Shown one piece after another: positions 18,935 to 29,716 of a stretch of DNA of 64,000 nt. Made by a program: the position numbers and the translations under genes. The notes beneath the pieces are model-generated. The model saw only the letters and a program-made list of their open reading frames with translations. It was not told the origin of the DNA and made no database searches. The stretch is taken from assembly GCF_006974105.1 (NCBI RefSeq), contig NZ_CP036282.1, forward strand, positions 682,001 through 746,000, read 5' to 3'. Positions within the stretch are counted from its first letter, which is position 1. Every line of letters begins with the position of its first letter. Origin of the DNA: Rhodoferax aquaticus (GTDB lineage: Bacteria > Pseudomonadota > Gammaproteobacteria > Burkholderiales > Burkholderiaceae_C).

Positions 18935-21900
18935 ATGGCCGAACCTATAGTGTGCGTTTCTTCTTGCCATTACGCAAAAGCCGTGCCGTGGCATGAAAAC
19001 TGCACCAGCTTGGTGGTGACCTCTTCGCTCCCCCTATCCCCTGCCGAACCGCAGGCTTCGCCACCCGCTGGTGCACGCCCAGACGCTTGGCAGCGCATCA
19101 CCTTGGTGCGGCGTGACTACAACGATTGGGTGGCCAGCGAGACCATGGAAGACTATGCGCTGCGCTTCACGCCGCAGCGTTTTCGCAAGTGGTCACCTCG
19201 GCGTGTGGCCAATACGGCGTTTGGTGCGGCCTCGTTTCTGATTTTGGAGGCGGTAGGCGCCACCCTCTTGGTGCAGTACGGCTTTAGCAACGCGCTGTGG
19301 GCCATCTTGGCCACGGGGCTCATCATTTTTTTGGCGGGCCTACCCATCAGCATTTACGCCGCCCGCTATGGGGTGGATATGGACTTGTTGACCCGGGGCG
19401 CGGGTTTTGGCTACATAGGCTCCACCGTCACATCGCTGATCTACGCTTCGTTCACTTTCATCTTCTTTGCGCTAGAGGCCGCCGTCATGGCCTACGCGCT
19501 AGAACTGGCGCTCAACATCCCACCCAAGTGGGGCTACCTCATTTGTGCGGTGGTGGTGATCCCGCTGGTCACCTACGGGGTGTCCACCATCAGCCGCTTG
19601 CAGGTGTGGACCCAACCTCTGTGGTTGGTGATGCTGGTGGTGCCCTATGTCTATGTGCTGATGCGCGACCCCGGTGCATTCACGGGCGTGGTGCACTACA
19701 TCGGTGAGCGCGGGGTAGACGCTGGGTTTGATCTGCCCTTGTTTGGTGCTGCCTTGACGGTGGGGGTTGCGCTCATGACCCAAATGGGGGAGCAGGCGGA
19801 CTATTTGCGGTTCATGCCGGCACGTACCCAGGCCAATGCGCGCCAGTGGTGGGCCAGCGTGCTGCTGGGCGGGCCTGGTTGGGTGGTCTTGGGCGTGCTC
19901 AAGATGCTGGGGGGCGCGCTCTTGGCGTACTTGGCCATCAGCCACGCGGTGCCACCCGAACGCGCCGTAGACCCCAACCAAATGTATTTGGCCGCCTACG
20001 AATACGTGTTTCCCAACTACGGCTGGGCGGTCGCCGCTACGGCCTTGTTTGTGGTGGTGTCCCAGATCAAGATCAACGTCACCAATGCCTATGCCGGCTC
20101 TTTGGCTTGGAGCAATTTTTTCTCGCGCTTGACGCACAGCCATCCCGGGCGCGTGGTGTGGGTCGTATTCAACACCTTGATTGCGTTCATGCTCATGGAG
20201 ATGGATGTGTTCCAAGCGCTAGGCGATGTGCTGGGCTTGTACTCCAATGTGGCCATTGCCTGGATGATGGCCGTGGTGGCTGACCTTGTCATTAACAAGC
20301 CGCTGGGTTTGTCGCCACCGGGCATAGAGTTCAAGCGCGCGCATCTGTACGACATCAACCCCGTGGGCGTGGGCGCAATGGCCTTGGCGTCACTGTTGTC
20401 GGTGGCCGCGCACTTGGGTGCTTTTGGCCCTTTGGCGCAGGCCTTCTCCGCCATCATCGCGCTGGGCACCGCGTGTGTTGCGGCGCCACTGATCGCTTGG
20501 GCCACGCGGGGCAAGTACTACATCGCACGCGAGGCCGGCCCCCACGCTGCGCCGCTGGGTGGGGCGCTGCAAGCCGCGAACACCACCCGAGAGCATTCGC
20601 CGATGCTGCGCTGCGTGATTTGCGAGCGCGAGTACGAGGGGCCCGACATGGCCCACTGCCCAGCCTACCAAGGCGCAATTTGCTCGCTGTGCTGCACGCT
20701 GGACGCCCGCTGCGGCGACCTGTGCAAACCCCACGCCAGTTTTTCAAGCCAATGGTCGGCTACGTTGCGCTTCTTGCTGCCGCAGCGCGTGTGGCCGTAC
20801 CTCGACACAGGTTTGGGCTACTTTTTGCTCTTGATGTTGGTCATCGTGCTGCTACTGGCCAGTGTGTTTGGCCTGCTGTACCACCAAGAGTTGCGCGCCC
20901 TGGCCCAAGCAGCCCTCGACGCTGTGGCTGACCCTGCGTTGGTGCAGGCCCCGCATGCCGCCTTGCGTGCGGGCTTCTTAAAGGCCTATTTGGTGCTCAT
21001 TGTGATTTCTGGCCTGGTGGCGTGGTGGGTGGTCTTGGCGCACAAGAGCCGCCAGGTGGCGCAAGAAGAGTCCAACCGGCAAACCCATTTGCTCATGCGC
21101 GAGATCGAGTCGCACCGCCAAACCGACCAGGCCTTGCAAAAAGCCACGCGCGTGGCCGAAGAAGCCCGCTATGCGGCAGACCAAGCCAACCAGGCCAAAA
21201 GCCGCTACATCAGCGCCATCAGCCACGAGCTGCGCACGCCGCTCAACAGCATCTTGGGCTATGCCCAGCTCATGGGGGAGGATGCGTCTATTCCCCCCCA
21301 CCGCAAGCAGGCCGTGGGCGTGATCAAACGCGGCGGGGAGCACTTGCTCTCGCTCATTGAAGGCACTTTAGACATTGCCCATATCGAGAGCGGCAAGCTC
21401 ACGCTCAATGTCAAGCCCATGGCGTTTGCAGCCTTTGTGCAAGAGACCGCCAGCATGTTTGAGCTGGAAGCGCAGGGCAAGGGCTTGGACTTTGGATTTG
21501 AGATCGAGGGCGTGTTGCCTGCCGTGGTGCGCGCGGATGAAAAGCGGGTGCGACAGATCCTCTTTAACTTGCTGGGCAATGCCATCAAGTTCACCAGCGT
21601 CGGCCAAGTCAGCCTCAGGGTGCGTTACGCGCGGGAAATGGCTTGGGTCGAGATTGCCGACACAGGCCCCGGCTTGTCAGAGCAAGAGCACGCGCGCATT
21701 TTTGAGCCGTTTACCCGGGCCAACACGCCGGGGGCCACCGCGCCGGGCGCGGGGCTGGGCCTCACCATTGCCAAAATGCTCACAGACCTGATGGGGGGCG
21801 AGCTCAGCGTGGTCAGCAGCGTGGGGCATGGCGCGGTGTTTAAGGTCAAGCTGTTTTTGCCTGAGGTGCACCAGCCCATCGGTGCGGCGGCAACCAAGGC

Positions 21901-22618
21901 CGTGCGCAAAGCCGTGGTGGGGGCCAGGGTGCAGTACCAAGGCCCCCAGCGCAGCGTGCTGGTGGTAGACAACGAAGAAGCCGACCGAGACCTCTTGGTC
22001 CATGTGCTGCAGCCCTTGGGCTTTAGCCTGCGCACGGCTGCCAGTGGCCACGACTGTTTAGACCTGCTGAGCGCGGGCTTGCACCCCGATGTCATCTTGA
22101 TGGACTTGGCCATGCCCGGCATTGACGGCTGGGAAACCCTGCGCCGTATTCGCGCCTTACAAGCCAGCAGCCCCTACCCGCCTAGCCGCGTCGCTATTGT
22201 GTCGGCCAACGCGTTTGACAAGGGCCTAGACAACGACGTTGGTGTGCCCCCAGAAGACTTTCACGTCAAGCCGGTGCGGCACTCAGAATTGTTGGACTGG
22301 CTCACCCTGCGCCTGGGGTTGCAGTGGTTGCCGCAGGCAGAAGCAGCGGCAGGCGCACCCACGAATGAAAAGCCCGCGTTGCCCCAACCGGCAAGCGCTG
22401 AAATCACAGCGCTGCAGCGCCCCAGTGCAGAACACTTAGACGCCTTGCGTGATGTGGTGGCCCTTGGTTACTACCGGGGCATCCTGAACGTGTTAGACCG
22501 CATTGCCACTGTGCAGCCCGAATGCACGGCTTTCCTGGACGAGATGCGCAGCCTGGCCCGCCAGTTTCAGTTTGAGGCCATGGGCCAACAACTCCAAGCG
22601 GATACCCATGCCCTCTAA
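18935..22618 (+). CDS. NCS1-type permease fused to hybrid sensor histidine kinase
   Basis: About 1227 residues from the ATG at 18935; GTG codons at 19013 and 19016 are alternative starts, and an upstream frame from 18785 overlaps ureA and was rejected. Domains in order: residues ~60-545 a nucleobase:cation symporter-1 (purine-cytosine permease) fold with about twelve hydrophobic segments (RRVANTAFGAASFL, TRGAGFGYIGS, QIKINVTNAYAGSLAWSNFF); ~557-605 a Cys-rich linker (CVICE, HCPAY, CSLCCTLDARCGDLC) that looks zinc-binding; two more membrane segments around ~625-720; a coiled coil; HisKA with His764 in SHELRTPLNSILGY; HATPase with N box LLGNAIKFT and G boxes; a receiver with Asp1057 in LMDLAMPG; and a ~100-residue tail. 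It is presumably a membrane sensor in which the transporter module detects or carries a ligand. Kinases fused to SLC5-type transporters (CbrA, CrbS) are known; an NCS1-type input is less familiar. It is divergent from ureA and overlaps the response regulator downstream by 11 bases. Confidence 0.88.
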   Translation: MAEPIVCVSSCHYAKAVPWHENCTSLVVTSSLPLSPAEPQASPPAGARPDAWQRITLVRRDYNDWVASETMEDYALRFTPQRFRKWSPRRVANTAFGAASFLILEAVGATLLVQYGFSNALWAILATGLIIFLAGLPISIYAARYGVDMDLLTRGAGFGYIGSTVTSLIYASFTFIFFALEAAVMAYALELALNIPPKWGYLICAVVVIPLVTYGVSTISRLQVWTQPLWLVMLVVPYVYVLMRDPGAFTGVVHYIGERGVDAGFDLPLFGAALTVGVALMTQMGEQADYLRFMPARTQANARQWWASVLLGGPGWVVLGVLKMLGGALLAYLAISHAVPPERAVDPNQMYLAAYEYVFPNYGWAVAATALFVVVSQIKINVTNAYAGSLAWSNFFSRLTHSHPGRVVWVVFNTLIAFMLMEMDVFQALGDVLGLYSNVAIAWMMAVVADLVINKPLGLSPPGIEFKRAHLYDINPVGVGAMALASLLSVAAHLGAFGPLAQAFSAIIALGTACVAAPLIAWATRGKYYIAREAGPHAAPLGGALQAANTTREHSPMLRCVICEREYEGPDMAHCPAYQGAICSLCCTLDARCGDLCKPHASFSSQWSATLRFLLPQRVWPYLDTGLGYFLLLMLVIVLLLASVFGLLYHQELRALAQAALDAVADPALVQAPHAALRAGFLKAYLVLIVISGLVAWWVVLAHKSRQVAQEESNRQTHLLMREIESHRQTDQALQKATRVAEEARYAADQANQAKSRYISAISHELRTPLNSILGYAQLMGEDASIPPHRKQAVGVIKRGGEHLLSLIEGTLDIAHIESGKLTLNVKPMAFAAFVQETASMFELEAQGKGLDFGFEIEGVLPAVVRADEKRVRQILFNLLGNAIKFTSVGQVSLRVRYAREMAWVEIADTGPGLSEQEHARIFEPFTRANTPGATAPGAGLGLTIAKMLTDLMGGELSVVSSVGHGAVFKVKLFLPEVHQPIGAAATKAVRKAVVGARVQYQGPQRSVLVVDNEEADRDLLVHVLQPLGFSLRTAASGHDCLDLLSAGLHPDVILMDLAMPGIDGWETLRRIRALQASSPYPPSRVAIVSANAFDKGLDNDVGVPPEDFHVKPVRHSELLDWLTLRLGLQWLPQAEAAAGAPTNEKPALPQPASAEITALQRPSAEHLDALRDVVALGYYRGILNVLDRIATVQPECTAFLDEMRSLARQFQFEAMGQQLQADTHAL

Positions 22619-23609
22619 GCCCCCTGTAGTTCGTTCTCGCTTGGACCAAACCCTAGACCGCGCCAACTGTGATGTGGTGCTCATCGTGGACGATGTGCCC
22701 GACAACCTGTCCGTCTTGCACGACGCCTTGGACGAGTCCGGCTACACCGTGCTCTTGGCCACCCATGGCGAGGCCGCTTTGCAGCGCGCCGAGCAGGCTC
22801 TGCCAGACATTGTGTTGCTGGACGCCATGATGCCTGGTATGGACGGTTTTGACGTGGCGCGGCGTCTCAAGGCGAGCCCCCGCACCGCGCACATTCCCAT
22901 CATCTTCATGACGGGCTTGACCGAGACCGAGTACCTGGTGGCCGCGCTAGAAAGCGGCGGCGTGGACTACGTGACCAAACCCATCAAGCCCAAAGAAGTG
23001 CTGGCCCGCATGCAAGTGCATTTGGCGGGTGCCCGTGAGCGCCGGCAGGCGCGTAACGCGCTGGACGCCTTTGGCTACGCCAGCATCACCGTGCGGGTGC
23101 ACGACGGCAAGCTCATGTGGCAAACCCCCTTGGCGCGTGCGCTGCTAATGCGCTACTACGCCAGCGAGGCGCCCCACACCCCGGAGGCGGTGTGCCAATG
23201 GCTGCGGCGCAATGCGGCCGATGTTGCCGCAGGCAAACTGTCGGGCGAGCCACCACGGCTCAGCATTGAGCAAGGCCCCAAGCGCTTGACCTTTCGCCTG
23301 CACCAACACATTGGCGACAGTGAAGGCGGTGGCGACTGGCTCATCATCATGCAAGAGGTGTCCGACGAAAGCGTGATGGACGCGATCGCCCTGAGCTTCA
23401 AGCTCACACCCCGCGAAGCCGAGGTGCTGTACTGGGTGGTCAAAGGCAAGATCAACCGCGACATCGGCGACATCTTGGGCTCAAGCCCCATGACCGTCAA
23501 AAAACACCTAGAGCGCGTGTTCGTTAAGCTGGGCGTTGAAACCCGCACCGCAGCAGCTGGCATGGCCATGGCGCGCATTCGGCAACTGCACCCCCAGTTC
23601 GAGGCCTGA
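22608..23609 (+). CDS. LuxR-type response regulator, partner of the permease-kinase
   Basis: 333 residues. The ATG at 22608 lies inside the end of the kinase gene (11-base overlap), so the two are translationally coupled. Residues ~25-145 form a receiver with the phosphoacceptor Asp72 in VLLDAMMPGMDGFD and the conserved Lys in YVTKPIKP. Residues ~265-320 form a LuxR/GerE HTH (LTPREAEVLYWVVKGKINRD, MTVKKHLERVFVKLGV). The middle ~110 residues are a linker I do not recognise. It is likely a transcription activator; targets are unknown, but the divergent urease promoter is the nearest candidate. Confidence 0.9.
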   Translation: MPSKPPVVRSRLDQTLDRANCDVVLIVDDVPDNLSVLHDALDESGYTVLLATHGEAALQRAEQALPDIVLLDAMMPGMDGFDVARRLKASPRTAHIPIIFMTGLTETEYLVAALESGGVDYVTKPIKPKEVLARMQVHLAGARERRQARNALDAFGYASITVRVHDGKLMWQTPLARALLMRYYASEAPHTPEAVCQWLRRNAADVAAGKLSGEPPRLSIEQGPKRLTFRLHQHIGDSEGGGDWLIIMQEVSDESVMDAIALSFKLTPREAEVLYWVVKGKINRDIGDILGSSPMTVKKHLERVFVKLGVETRTAAAGMAMARIRQLHPQFEA

Positions 23610-23681
23610 AGCACCGGCAGGTAGCGGCTTGCGACGATTGCCCCGCGACACCGATGCGGGGTTCTTTGTTAGACTTTCCCT

Positions 23682-23966
23682 ATGCGCATTCTCCAGCTCT
23701 CCTTTGTCCGCCTTGTGGCCTTGGTGATGATGGCGTGTATGGGTGTGGGTGCGATGGCTGAGCCCTTAAAGGCTTGTTGTGCAGATCGCGCCCCGTGTTG
23801 CCTGCTTTCCCCTTCGGAGCACGGCTGCGGCGTGTGTTCCACCGCCCCAGCGATAGTGCTTAGCCCAGTTCGTGAGCCACTCGTGGAGGGCCATGGAGCA
23901 CATGGAACAAACCCTTCAGCGCCGGAGGGAACTTCCCCATTCCCGCCATGGAAACCTCCAGACTGA
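23682..23966 (+). CDS. Small exported Cys-rich protein
   Basis: 94 residues. A signal peptide is clear (MRILQLSFVRLVALVMMACMG, cleavage near GAMA-EP). The mature part begins with paired cysteines (ACCADRAPCC) and then HGCGVC, followed by a low-complexity proline-rich tail. The spacing suggests metal binding or disulfides. I do not recognise a named family. It precedes another CC-rich peptide gene and a cytochrome b561/YceI set on the same strand. Confidence 0.55.
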   Translation: MRILQLSFVRLVALVMMACMGVGAMAEPLKACCADRAPCCLLSPSEHGCGVCSTAPAIVLSPVREPLVEGHGAHGTNPSAPEGTSPFPPWKPPD

Positions 23967-24019
23967 AAGGCGAGATACGCACTATCCCGCCGTTTATCTG
24001 TATCAACTGGAGAAATTTC

Positions 24020-24148
24020 ATGAAATCCATCTTCCTCAAGGCCTTCGCTGCACTCGGTGCATCGGCCTTTTCCGCCACTGCGTTCGCAGCCTCATGCTGC
24101 GCAGCGGGCATCGCATGCTGTGGCGGCTTGATGCCCTGCTGCTGGTAA
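24020..24148 (+). CDS. Tiny exported CC-rich peptide
   Basis: 42 residues from the ATG at 24020, with a GGAG site 8-10 bases upstream. An export signal (MKSIFLKAFAALGASAFSAT, cleavage near AFA-A) is followed by only about 18 residues containing three CC pairs (ASCCAAGIACCGGLMPCCW). The three evenly spaced pairs suggest a metal-binding or modified peptide. No biosynthetic enzyme is beside it. A hairpin (CGCTTGGG/CCCAAGCG, 24157-24184) follows the stop. Confidence 0.6.
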   Translation: MKSIFLKAFAALGASAFSATAFAASCCAAGIACCGGLMPCCW

Positions 24149-24156
24149 GTTGCTAG

Positions 24157-24184
24157 CGCTTGGGTGATTCGCGTCGCCCAAGCG
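24157..24184 (+). terminator. Hairpin after the CC-rich peptide
   Basis: Perfect 8-bp arms CGCTTGGG and CCCAAGCG with a 12-base loop, shortly after the peptide stop. No T tract follows, so it may be an attenuator or a stabilising 3' structure rather than a full terminator. Confidence 0.4.
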
Positions 24185-24392
24185 TTGGGTCGAGTGTCTG
24201 CATGCTTGGCCTCGGCGCAACCGTGCCGCCATGTCCAGCATGGATTGCATGCTGAGCCATGGTTCGGGAGGCGCTGCCCTTGGGTTTGAAATAAATTTTT
24301 CAATCCAGGGAACTTTTAAATTCATAGAATTTGAATGGTGTCTTCAATAAATCTAAAAAGCTCAAGGGACATGGCCTTCTAGACTTGCGGCC

Positions 24393-24971
24393 ATGACAAC
24401 GCCCAGTCCCTCGCACACCGCACCAGAACCTCGCTACACCTTGGTGGCAATCGTGTTGCATTGGGTTTTGGGGCTGGCCATCTTGGCGGTGTTTGCGGTG
24501 GGCCTGTACATGGCCGACTTGCCGTTTTCTCCCACACGCCTAAAGCTCTACAACTGGCACAAATGGGCGGGAACCACACTCTTGGCCTTGGCCGTATTGC
24601 GCCTTGTGTGGCGCTTGACACACCGCCCGCCTGCACTGCCGTCCGCAATCGCTACGGCCATGCCCAAGTGGCAGCACTGGGCGCACCACGGCACGCATGT
24701 CGCCCTGTACGCCTTGTTCTTTGCTGTGCCCTTGATCGGCTGGGCCTACAGCTCGGCGGCAGGTTTTCCTATTGTGGTGTTTGGCGTGCTGCCCCTGCCT
24801 GACTTTGTGCCTGCCGACAAGGCCTTGGCGGAGCTTATCAAGCCCTGGCACGAGATCAGTGCCTTCGCCTTGGTGGGGCTGGCCCTGCTGCACATTGCAG
24901 CCGCGCTGAAGCACCAATGGATAGACCGCGATGGCTTGGTGCAACGCATGTTGCCGGGTCGCGGCCGCTAG
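24393..24971 (+). CDS. Cytochrome b561
   Basis: 192 residues with four hydrophobic helices. The haem-ligating histidines are visible (VLHWVLGLA in helix 1, YNWHKWAGT in helix 2, HHGTHVALYALFF in helix 3, LLHIAAALKHQWIDRDG in helix 4). Cytochrome b561 moves electrons across the inner membrane, probably from quinol to a periplasmic acceptor. It is followed by two YceI genes, a common pairing. The 244 bases upstream are AT-richer than average and may hold its promoter. Confidence 0.9.
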   Translation: MTTPSPSHTAPEPRYTLVAIVLHWVLGLAILAVFAVGLYMADLPFSPTRLKLYNWHKWAGTTLLALAVLRLVWRLTHRPPALPSAIATAMPKWQHWAHHGTHVALYALFFAVPLIGWAYSSAAGFPIVVFGVLPLPDFVPADKALAELIKPWHEISAFALVGLALLHIAAALKHQWIDRDGLVQRMLPGRGR

Positions 24972-25015
24972 TCCTTTTACTTCCCCTCTTTATCTGTTGA
25001 CCTGAAAGACTTGGT

Positions 25016-25585
25016 ATGCGCGCACACCGTTTGTTTTCTTTGATTGCCGCCGTCGCAGTGGTGGCGAGTCCTGCTGCCTTTGCCCAACAAAAGTTGGTGC
25101 CTGCACAGAGCGAAATTGTGTTTGTGAGCAAGCAAATGGGCGTTCCCGTGGAGGGGCGCTTTAAGAAGTTTGACGCCCAAGTCAGCTTTGACCCGGCCAA
25201 GCCCGACGCCAGCAAGATTGCCTTCACCGTAGACATTGCCAGCGCTACGCTGGGTGCGCCGGAGAGCGATGCCGAATTGCCCAAAGCTACGTGGTTTAAC
25301 ACGGCCAAGTTTCCGCAAGCCGCATTCCAATCCTCCGCCGTCAAAGCACTGGGCGGCGGCAAGTTCGAGGTGAGCGGCAAGCTCAGCATCAAAGGCGCAA
25401 GCCGCGACGTGGTGATTCCGTTTGCACTCACCCAAGCAGGCCCCAGCACCACGGCAAGCGGTAGCTTTGCCCTCAAGCGCTTGCAGTTCAAGATTGGCGA
25501 GAACGAGTGGGCTGACACCTCCATGGTGGCTGACGATGTGCAAGTCAAGTTCAAGCTCGCGCTCAGCGGCGTTGGCAAGTTGTGA
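25016..25585 (+). CDS. YceI-family periplasmic protein
   Basis: 189 residues with a signal peptide ending AAFA-Q. The YceI lipocalin-like beta barrel is recognised by SEIVFVSKQMGVPVEGRFK, FDAQVSFDP and the C-terminal VQVKFKLALSG. YceI proteins bind isoprenoid/quinone-like ligands. It lies between cytochrome b561 and a second YceI gene, so a redox or quinone-handling role is plausible. Confidence 0.87.
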   Translation: MRAHRLFSLIAAVAVVASPAAFAQQKLVPAQSEIVFVSKQMGVPVEGRFKKFDAQVSFDPAKPDASKIAFTVDIASATLGAPESDAELPKATWFNTAKFPQAAFQSSAVKALGGGKFEVSGKLSIKGASRDVVIPFALTQAGPSTTASGSFALKRLQFKIGENEWADTSMVADDVQVKFKLALSGVGKL

Positions 25586-25622
25586 GTCCCCTGTTTTTTT
25601 GAACCTTCATTAAGGAGTATTT

Positions 25623-26198
25623 ATGCGTTTGTCTTTTGTTGCTGCGGCTTTGGCACTGTCATCGGTGGGCGGTTTGGTGCATGCCCAAGCGGCCACCTAT
25701 GCCATGGACCCTACCCATACCTTTGTGACCTTTGAGATTGGCCATTTCGGCACGTCCACCAACCGTGGCCGTTTCGACAAAAAAGAGGGCACCGTGCAGT
25801 TGGACCGCGCAGGCAAATCAGGCAAGGTGGACTTGACGATCGATGCCACCTCCATCAACACGGGCACCGACGGCTTTAACAAGCACTTGCAAAGCGCCGA
25901 CTTCTTTGATGTGGCCAAGTACCCCACCATCAAGTTTGTGGCCGACAAGTTCAGCTTCAATGGCGACAAGGTCACCGAAGTGGCGGGCCAGTTGACCCTG
26001 TTGGGCAAGACCAACCCTGTGATTTTGAAAGCCAGCAACTTCAATTGCTACATCAACCCCATGCTCAAACGTGAAACCTGTGGTGGCGACTTTGAAGCGA
26101 CCATCCAGCGCACCCAGTGGGGCATGGGCTGGGGCATGAACTTTGGCTTTCCTGACGCGGTAAAGCTGATTGTTCAGGTGGAAGCCATCAAGCAGTAA
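25623..26198 (+). CDS. YceI-family periplasmic protein
   Basis: 191 residues with a signal peptide ending VHA-Q. YceI features: YAMDPTHTFVTFEIGHFGTS, FDKKEGTVQLDRAG, DFFDVAKYPTIKFVAD and WGMGWGMNFGFPDAVKLIVQ. Two cysteines (NCYINPMLKRETCGG) may form a disulfide, as in canonical YceI. It is the longer-studied YceI type; the upstream gene is a divergent paralogue. A strong terminator follows. Confidence 0.92.
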   Translation: MRLSFVAAALALSSVGGLVHAQAATYAMDPTHTFVTFEIGHFGTSTNRGRFDKKEGTVQLDRAGKSGKVDLTIDATSINTGTDGFNKHLQSADFFDVAKYPTIKFVADKFSFNGDKVTEVAGQLTLLGKTNPVILKASNFNCYINPMLKRETCGGDFEATIQRTQWGMGWGMNFGFPDAVKLIVQVEAIKQ

Positions 26199-26224
26199 GC
26201 GCTTGACCACGCGCCTTGCAGCGC

Positions 26225-26257
26225 CGAAAAAAAACCAGCCCTTGGGCTGGTTTTTTT
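26225..26257 (+). terminator. Terminator after the YceI operon
   Basis: AAAAAAAACCAGCCC pairs with GGGCTGGTTTTTTT around a TT loop: a strong intrinsic terminator 27 bases after the second YceI stop. Confidence 0.92.
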
Positions 26258-26351
26258 GTGTCTGCCGCTGAGGTGGCTCTGTCGCCGTCCGCGCCAGCAA
26301 TGAAAAAAAGGCCCCGGCTTTTGCAAGCCTAAGCCTTTCGCCTTGGAGCGA

Positions 26352-28613
<2,262 letters not shown>

Positions 28614-28718
28614 CTATTGAAATAACCAATTGGATTGGCCAATACCCGCCATAGGCATTTTTGTGGCGGCTGCGGTGCATACACTTCCAGCCTAGTCATC
28701 CATGGAAGGCCCTTCACT

Positions 28719-29651
28719 TTGCAAGCTCTGCTCCACGCCATCGCCTCGATGGACATTTCCTCCCCCGACGCCTGCCGCCTGTTTCATGGCCGAGGCGGTC
28801 TGTACCCCGGTTGCGAACAATGGTCCTTGGACTGGTACCCGCCGGTGCTGGTGCTCACCAGCTTCAAACCGGTGGGCGAGGACGCATTGGCCACCATCGG
28901 TGCTGCGTTGTCGGTGCGCTGGAGCACTCTCGCACCGGAGCACGCGCTCAACTGGGTCTTCCAGTGCCGCGCTGAGGGCCTGGCTGACACCCGTCTGATG
29001 GCCGGCACCGTGCCAGAGCCGCATGTGGTGACCGAGGCCGGCACCCAGTACAAGGTGCACGTGCTACGCGGGCAAAACCACGGCCTGTTTCTGGACATGG
29101 CACAGGGCCGGCGCTGGGTGCGCGAGTACGTGGCTGCCCACCCTAAGACCTATGCCTTCCGTGTGCTCAACCTGTTTGCCTATACCTGTTCGTTTTCCGT
29201 GGTGGCCTTGCAAGCGGGCGCTCATCAGGTGATCAATGTCGACATGAGCCAGGGGGCGCTGGCCACCGGCCAGCAAAACCACCGGCTGAACGGGTTCGAG
29301 AGCGGCGTCCGCTTTTTAAGTCACGACATCTTCAAGACTTGGGGCAAGATCACCCGCAGCGGCCCCTACGACCTTGTGGTGTTGGACCCACCCAGCTACC
29401 AAAAAGGCAGCTTTGTTGCCACCAAAGACTACGCCCGCCTCGTGCGCCGCCTACCTGAACTGATGGCCCCTGGGGGCCATGCGCTGGTGTGCCTGAATGC
29501 CCCGGAGCTGGACACGGCCTTCCTGCAAGGCCATGTGCAAGAACAAGCGCCAGAACTGCAGTTCATAGAGCGCCTTCCCAACCCAGCGGCGTTTGCTGAC
29601 GCGTATCCCGAGCGTGCGCTCAAAGTACTGGTCTATCGCCTGCCGGAATGA
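28719..29651 (+). CDS. Class I SAM-dependent methyltransferase (RlmI-like)
   Basis: About 310 residues. I chose the TTG at 28719 because GGAAGG lies about 10 bases upstream and the N-terminus (LLHAIASMDISSPDACRLFHGRGG) then fits the family; an ATG at 28749 is possible. SAM motif I is RVLNLFAYTCSFSVVALQAGA, motif II VINVDMSQGALATG, and the catalytic-loop motif LVVLDPPSY matches rRNA m5C and m2G methyltransferases of the RlmI/RlmK group. There is no PUA domain, so the substrate is uncertain. It converges on icd with a shared terminator. Confidence 0.8.
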   Translation: MQALLHAIASMDISSPDACRLFHGRGGLYPGCEQWSLDWYPPVLVLTSFKPVGEDALATIGAALSVRWSTLAPEHALNWVFQCRAEGLADTRLMAGTVPEPHVVTEAGTQYKVHVLRGQNHGLFLDMAQGRRWVREYVAAHPKTYAFRVLNLFAYTCSFSVVALQAGAHQVINVDMSQGALATGQQNHRLNGFESGVRFLSHDIFKTWGKITRSGPYDLVVLDPPSYQKGSFVATKDYARLVRRLPELMAPGGHALVCLNAPELDTAFLQGHVQEQAPELQFIERLPNPAAFADAYPERALKVLVYRLPE

Positions 29652-29653
29652 CC

Positions 29654-29685
29654 AGAGGTTCTGCCCCTGTGTGGGCAGAACCTCT
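29654..29685. terminator. Bidirectional hairpin between methyltransferase and icd
   Basis: A perfect 13-bp inverted repeat, AGAGGTTCTGCCC and GGGCAGAACCTCT, with a 6-base loop in the gap between convergent genes. There is only a weak T tract on either side. Confidence 0.75.
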
Positions 29686-29716
29686 TGCAGTACAGGCCTT
29701 TTGGAGCGTGCGGCCG

